IMG/VR virus record: IMGVR_UViG_3300034106_002716
Coordinates: 1 to 24,122 of that record
Length of the DNA: 24,122 nucleotides
From: a virus
Strand: one strand, 5' to 3'
Every line of letters begins with the position of its first letter. The stretch's first letter is position 1. The translations under genes and the position numbers were made by a program. The notes under the pieces were generated by a model. The model had not been told where the DNA came from and did not search any database. It worked only from the letters and a program-made list of their open reading frames with translations. This document shows, in pieces, positions 21,012-24,122 of this stretch.

Positions 21012-22196
21012 ATGGAAAACATTATCGTAACAAAAGACCAACTGAAAGAAGTTGTTGACCGCAAAGTAGCCGATCAACTTCGCTCGCAAAAGCCGACTAA
21101 TAACAATGGCTTCGTATCAATCAAAGCAGATCATGATGCACGCCGCGACCAAGCTCGCGTAGTTGCTGATTATATTCTTGCAGTTCACAAAGGCCGCGAC
21201 GGCGTTGCAGACGATATTGCACGCAAGGCAAACGAAAAGTACATCACAAGAGCTGACTTCAATACAGGTACAGCATCTCAAGGTGGCGCGGCGGTTCCAC
21301 AATTTTGGGTAGAAGAGATCATGTCTTTTGCAGACCAATTTGGATATGCAAGAGCACTCGCGAAGATCTATCCAATGCGTGGCAAAACAGAGAACCTCGT
21401 ATCAAGTGGCGCGTTCACTGGCGCGGTAGTTGCCGAAGGTTCTGGCTTGACATTGACTGACTCAACTAACTTCTTTACAGCTACAGCAATGACAGCTCGC
21501 AAGATTGTCGGTGGTGCGATTATCTCTGAAGAACAACTTCAAGATGCAACGCCTGCATTCTTGGATTATGTAGTAAACGGTCTTGGCCGCGCTCTTGCTG
21601 AAACAGAAGACAAGCAGTTTTTCAATGGTAATGGTACAGCTCCAAACTTTACAGGTCTTGCAACTTTGTCAGGAACTACAGTAGTTCGCCAAGGTGGTGC
21701 AAATAACTCTGGTAAGGATACATTCGGCGAAATCTCATGGACTGACCTTTGGAACTTGCGTTTGGGTGTTAACTCCGGCGTTGGTGCAAATGGTGTATTC
21801 GTAGTGCCTCAGTCAGTATTCGGCTTCTTGATGAAAGAAACAGCAGGCTCACGCCCTGTATTCGATATGATCCGCCCTATCGAAGTTACATCAATTGGCT
21901 TGACAGCACTTCAAGGTAACTCATACTTTACTCCAACAGGTCGTCCGATGCACGTCGTACCAGATGCACTCTTCCCAACAAGTGCAGCGAATACAACTTC
22001 AGCGCTCTATTGCGACTTTAATCAGTTCACTGTTATGGGTATCCGCGAGGATGTAACAGTTAACGAATACAAAGAGTATTTCGGTGCGACTGGTTTGGGT
22101 GGTACTCATCAAAAAGGTATCGAAGTAGTTGAGCGCGTTGCTTTTGCATTCCCTGCTCCTTCTGCAATCGGTGTTCTCAAAACTTCAACAACCTAA
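21012..22196 (+). CDS. Major capsid protein, HK97 fold
   Basis: A 394-residue HK97-type capsid protein. The N-terminal about 95 residues are helical and charged (delta-like scaffold domain), followed by the core beginning near Q-G-G-A-A-V-P-Q-F-W-V, then A-V-V-A-E-G-S-G and A-R-K-I-V-G-G-A-I-I-S-E-E-Q-L, and the later D-F-N-Q-F-T-V-M and A-F-P-A-P-S-A-I-G. These are familiar landmarks of the fold (N-arm, E-loop, P-domain, A-domain). It builds the icosahedral head. The prohead protease probably removes part of the N-terminal region, but the exact site cannot be read. AAGGA sits about 9 bases before ATG. Confidence 0.92.
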   Translation: MENIIVTKDQLKEVVDRKVADQLRSQKPTNNNGFVSIKADHDARRDQARVVADYILAVHKGRDGVADDIARKANEKYITRADFNTGTASQGGAAVPQFWVEEIMSFADQFGYARALAKIYPMRGKTENLVSSGAFTGAVVAEGSGLTLTDSTNFFTATAMTARKIVGGAIISEEQLQDATPAFLDYVVNGLGRALAETEDKQFFNGNGTAPNFTGLATLSGTTVVRQGGANNSGKDTFGEISWTDLWNLRLGVNSGVGANGVFVVPQSVFGFLMKETAGSRPVFDMIRPIEVTSIGLTALQGNSYFTPTGRPMHVVPDALFPTSAANTTSALYCDFNQFTVMGIREDVTVNEYKEYFGATGLGGTHQKGIEVVERVAFAFPAPSAIGVLKTSTT

Positions 22197-22207
22197 TCAG
22201 GTGATTT

Positions 22208-22366
22208 ATGCTCGTAGATGTAATTCTAATCGAGCCGTATAAAGGTGTTTCGGCAGGGTATGAGACTTCTCTCCCTGCCGAGATTGCCGAGGCTCTTATT
22301 AAACAAGGCAAGGCGAAGGATGCAAAGCCCGCGCCGAAAGTAGAAACAAAGAAAACAGGTAAATAA
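22208..22366 (+). CDS. Small head-region protein, 52 aa
   Basis: An open frame between the capsid and connector genes, starting M-L-V-D-V-I-L-I-E-P-Y-K-G and running through L-P-A-E-I-A-E-A-L-I-K-Q-G-K-A to a Lys/Pro/Ala-rich tail. This layout (hydrophobic strand, Y-K-G-x-x-A-G-x, L-P-x-E-x-A-E-x-L-I-x-x-G-x-A) is that of a small protein very often found just after phage capsid genes and usually described as a head-tail connector or head-fibre-like domain; its function is not settled. No clear Shine-Dalgarno, but GGTGAT is upstream. It contains the 22251-22280 inverted repeat. Confidence 0.8.
   Translation: MLVDVILIEPYKGVSAGYETSLPAEIAEALIKQGKAKDAKPAPKVETKKTGK
22251..22280 (+). other. Perfect 8-bp inverted repeat in the gene after the capsid gene
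   Basis: CGGCAGGG (22251-22258) and CCCTGCCG (22273-22280) can form a GC-rich hairpin with a 14-base loop. No T-run follows, so it is not a standard terminator. It lies 55 bases past the capsid stop and could slow RNA decay from the 3' side or reduce read-through, or be chance in coding DNA. Confidence 0.5.
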
Positions 22367-22368
22367 CC

Positions 22369-22995
22369 ATGCCATATACAAGCGCAAATCCGAGGGCGTT
22401 CAATGCTCTCATGACCTTTCTAAATTTGGAAGTTAATGGCGATCCGACATCCGAGGATACGGCGCTGTATACTTGGTTTGATGACCTTATTACAACTTGC
22501 TATGTAGAGGCTGAAGGCTATTGCGGTCAGCCTCTCCGTAGTGGGACGATATATTACCAATTTTACGCCTCAAAAGCTCAACGCGGCCTCGAAGCGAATC
22601 ACTCATGGAAATATATCCCATACAATGCTAACACGGCTCTTACGGCTTTGCAGTGGCGCGAGAATGAGTTTGCAACTTATGCGAACTTTGACGCGGGTAA
22701 CTATGCATGGAACGCCGAGCCGTATGCTAATTACATTGTCTTTCGTGACAAGACAAATGGACAATTCAAGGCGACGCTAACAACTGGCTTCAGTGATGCG
22801 TCTATGCCTTATACAATCTTGCAAGGCATAGCCGAAATGGTTGCTCTTGCATATAAGCAAAGCCCTCAAGGCGGTAATTGGTTCGGGCTTAACTCCGTCG
22901 CTACAGGCGGCGCGGGTCAAACAGTCAGCCAATCACTGAAAACCGATATAGGATGGCATAAGTACTTTGCTCAATTCGTTATACCAACGGTGTAA
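22369..22995 (+). CDS. Head-tail connector protein, HK97 gp6-like
   Basis: A 208-residue protein in the position of the head completion/connector. It starts with a helical part (T-S-E-D-T-A-L-Y-T-W-F-D-D-L-I-T-T-C and V-E-A-E-G-Y-C-G-Q-P-L) that matches the gp6-type pattern of long helices followed by beta strands, then F-K-A-T-L-T-T-G-F and a helix I-L-Q-G-I-A-E-M-V-A-L. Such proteins form a ring under the portal to seal the head. The identification uses layout and gene order. Confidence 0.72.
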   Translation: MPYTSANPRAFNALMTFLNLEVNGDPTSEDTALYTWFDDLITTCYVEAEGYCGQPLRSGTIYYQFYASKAQRGLEANHSWKYIPYNANTALTALQWRENEFATYANFDAGNYAWNAEPYANYIVFRDKTNGQFKATLTTGFSDASMPYTILQGIAEMVALAYKQSPQGGNWFGLNSVATGGAGQTVSQSLKTDIGWHKYFAQFVIPTV

Positions 22996-22997
22996 CA

Positions 22998-23540
22998 ATG
23001 ATCAATAGCGAAGCTTTAAAAGGCATTCTACGGCCTGTTATTATGAAGAGCTTGGAGCGCATGCCTTTTGTGATGCAGGCGTATATCGGAGCGAATATGG
23101 AATTCAGAGGCGCGGCCGATAGAATAGCACCTTCGACAAGTTCTAAGCTCGCGATTAACTCAGGTAATTTGTTTCGTAGTTTCTCCAAAGGTCAGCCCGG
23201 TAATGTTTTCAAAGTCTCGCAAGAAGGCGATAACTTCGAGGTAGAATACGGGTCAGACTTGCCATATGCAAGAGTGCAAGAGTTCGGCGGCTTCATTGCA
23301 AGCAAAGGCAATATGCATAAATACTTCTGGGCTAAATTCGCAGAAACTAAACAGCCGTATTTTAAGAATATCGCATTAAGCGTAAAAAAGAAAGGCGGCG
23401 TAAACATACCAGCCCGACCTTACTTTAATCCTGCAGTCGATAGACTTCGAAATGACACGAAATTCGCAAGTAATATAAGACAAGAAGTCATAAACGGAAT
23501 ACAACAATGGCAAGAGAATCAGCGGCGATCAAATCCATAG
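22998..23540 (+). CDS. Mu gpG/virion morphogenesis-like tail completion protein
   Basis: A 180-residue protein with the short signature Y-A-R-V-Q-E-F-G-G-F-I-A-S-K (about residues 90-103), typical of the phage virion morphogenesis/tail completion family (Mu gpG, P2 S-like), followed by basic residues and R-P-Y-F-N-P (about 138-143) near the C-terminal helix. These proteins finish the head-to-tail joint or control the tail tube end. Its last codons overlap the next gene by 34 bases. No obvious Shine-Dalgarno. Confidence 0.75.
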   Translation: MINSEALKGILRPVIMKSLERMPFVMQAYIGANMEFRGAADRIAPSTSSKLAINSGNLFRSFSKGQPGNVFKVSQEGDNFEVEYGSDLPYARVQEFGGFIASKGNMHKYFWAKFAETKQPYFKNIALSVKKKGGVNIPARPYFNPAVDRLRNDTKFASNIRQEVINGIQQWQENQRRSNP

Positions 23541-23971
23541 CAGATAGACTACGCACAATGAGTGGAGTCAAAGTCTATGACCAAGTAATGCTAGATAAAT
23601 GGAATACTTACCAGTTCCCTTTTGTCGGTGTTTTGTCAGGTGCAGACGCTCGCGAGGTTATTGGACTTGAAGACGATTCAGCCTTTGCAAATAAGGGTAC
23701 GCTGGATATGTACTTGCTTGTCGGAGTGCAAGTAAAAAAGAATAGCACGGCGGGCAAAGCTAATTTGAGAGAAGCTCTTGCAGACTTATGCGAGGCAATT
23801 GAGAATAAGCTCACAAACTATAAGCCCGATATCTATGAGTCCGATTATGAAAGGACTTATTTTGCGCCCGTGCATTTTATCGACGCGCAAGCGGTCACAT
23901 TCAATGACGATGAAACGAAAGGCATATCTTTCATGACTTTCAGAACGGTATATTACAGAGGAGATGTATGA
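23507..23971 (+). CDS. Tail terminator-like protein
   Basis: A 154-residue protein with a helical start (A-A-I-K-S-I-A-D-R-L-R), strands (Y-Q-F-P-F-V-G-V-L, L-D-M-Y-L-L-V-G-V-Q-V), a central helix (A-L-A-D-L-C-E-A-I-E-N-K-L) and later strands (T-F-R-T-V-Y-Y). This alpha-beta pattern, size and position after the gpG-like protein fit minor tail proteins of the lambda gpU/HK97 gp10 kind that cap the tail tube. No diagnostic motif, so the call is tentative. Its first 34 bases lie within the upstream gene, and its stop overlaps the next start (ATGA at 23968). Confidence 0.65.
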   Translation: MARESAAIKSIADRLRTMSGVKVYDQVMLDKWNTYQFPFVGVLSGADAREVIGLEDDSAFANKGTLDMYLLVGVQVKKNSTAGKANLREALADLCEAIENKLTNYKPDIYESDYERTYFAPVHFIDAQAVTFNDDETKGISFMTFRTVYYRGDV

Positions 23972-24122
23972 AGTTAAGTGCATGTGTAATCTTTCAGGAT
24001 GGAGATGACCTGAAAGGATGGAGGGATTCTTTGCCGAATGATAATGTCGAAGTCATTGCACTTCGTACGGCGGTGAATCCAAAACTTAAAGAGCCTGTAT
24101 TCCAAGAAGTCGGTCGGACTTC
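23968..24122 (+). CDS. Glycosyltransferase family 2-like protein, 3'-truncated by the window
   Basis: An open frame begins at ATG 23968 inside an ATGA overlap, with an AGAGGAG run about 8 bases upstream (around 23957-23963), and runs off the end after 51 codons. It starts M-K-L-S-A-C-V-I-F-Q-D-G-D-D-L, then L-P-N-D-N-V-E-V-I-A-L-R-T. The first strand, an acidic turn, a helix and a second strand ending V-E-V-I resemble the start of family 2 glycosyltransferases. Too little is present to identify donor or catalytic residues, so this is a weak fold-level guess. Confidence 0.5.
   Translation, partial: MKLSACVIFQDGDDLKGWRDSLPNDNVEVIALRTAVNPKLKEPVFQEVGRT

Overview
This window is the inside of a tailed double-stranded DNA phage or prophage (Caudoviricetes, HK97-type capsid). 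All genes lie on the + strand and are tightly packed, with many ATGA, GTGA and TAATG overlaps. The host is not certain. The VirE/BT4734-type primase-helicase, the DUF3127-like SSB and the small proteins following the capsid gene are most familiar from phages of Bacteroidota and related FCB-group bacteria. However, several genes have clear Shine-Dalgarno sites (AAGGAG, AAGGAGGT), which classical Bacteroidota seldom use, so a relative within that broad group is a cautious guess. No integrase, repressor, transposase or CRISPR array is visible.

Layout. (1) 1-2771, early genes: two tandem paralogues of a small unknown protein, a PD-(D/E)XK nuclease, then four consecutive small DNA-binding proteins (AT-hook-like, ribbon-helix-helix, and two with DnaA domain IV-like helix-turn-helix regions). 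All four carry a version of the same short N-terminal peptide (G-V-P-L-S-x-Q-L-R-x-E-R). (2) 2768-6633, replication: a primase/VirE-family helicase, a 239-bp non-coding gap with seven copies of TTACTAC/GTAGTAA and a long (TA)n tract (candidate origin or operator), and an SF2 helicase with a zinc ribbon. (3) 6630-10677, accessory and recombination genes: a DNA methyltransferase fused to a helical N-terminal region, an unknown AT-rich partner gene, a small gene, a VRR-NUC nuclease, a tRNA, a class I methyltransferase, an SSB, an unknown gene and an animal-like GT7 galactosyltransferase homologue. (4) 10689-12045, lysis and membrane genes: holin-like protein, secreted CHAP endolysin, an intrinsic terminator, and two small membrane proteins. 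(5) 12042-15206, a cluster of fibre and adhesin genes ending in a glycine-rich adhesin and a small fibre-associated protein. (6) 15203-16539, a calcineurin-like phosphoesterase and a membrane protein. (7) 16526-24122, packaging and head: terminase small and large subunits, a portal fused to a Mu F-like minor head domain, a prohead protease with a probable nested scaffold, the major capsid protein, a 52-aa protein, connector, Mu gpG-like and tail-terminator-like proteins, and a truncated glycosyltransferase-like gene running off the end.

How it fits together: the early proteins and the primase-helicase probably act at the repeat-rich gap to start replication. The helicase, SSB and nucleases process replication or recombination intermediates. 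The methyltransferases and glycosyltransferases may modify phage DNA or surface glycans. The lysis cassette releases virions, and the head genes assemble and package the capsid. The most unusual feature is the run of four different DNA-binding proteins sharing one N-terminal peptide next to a candidate iteron-bearing origin.
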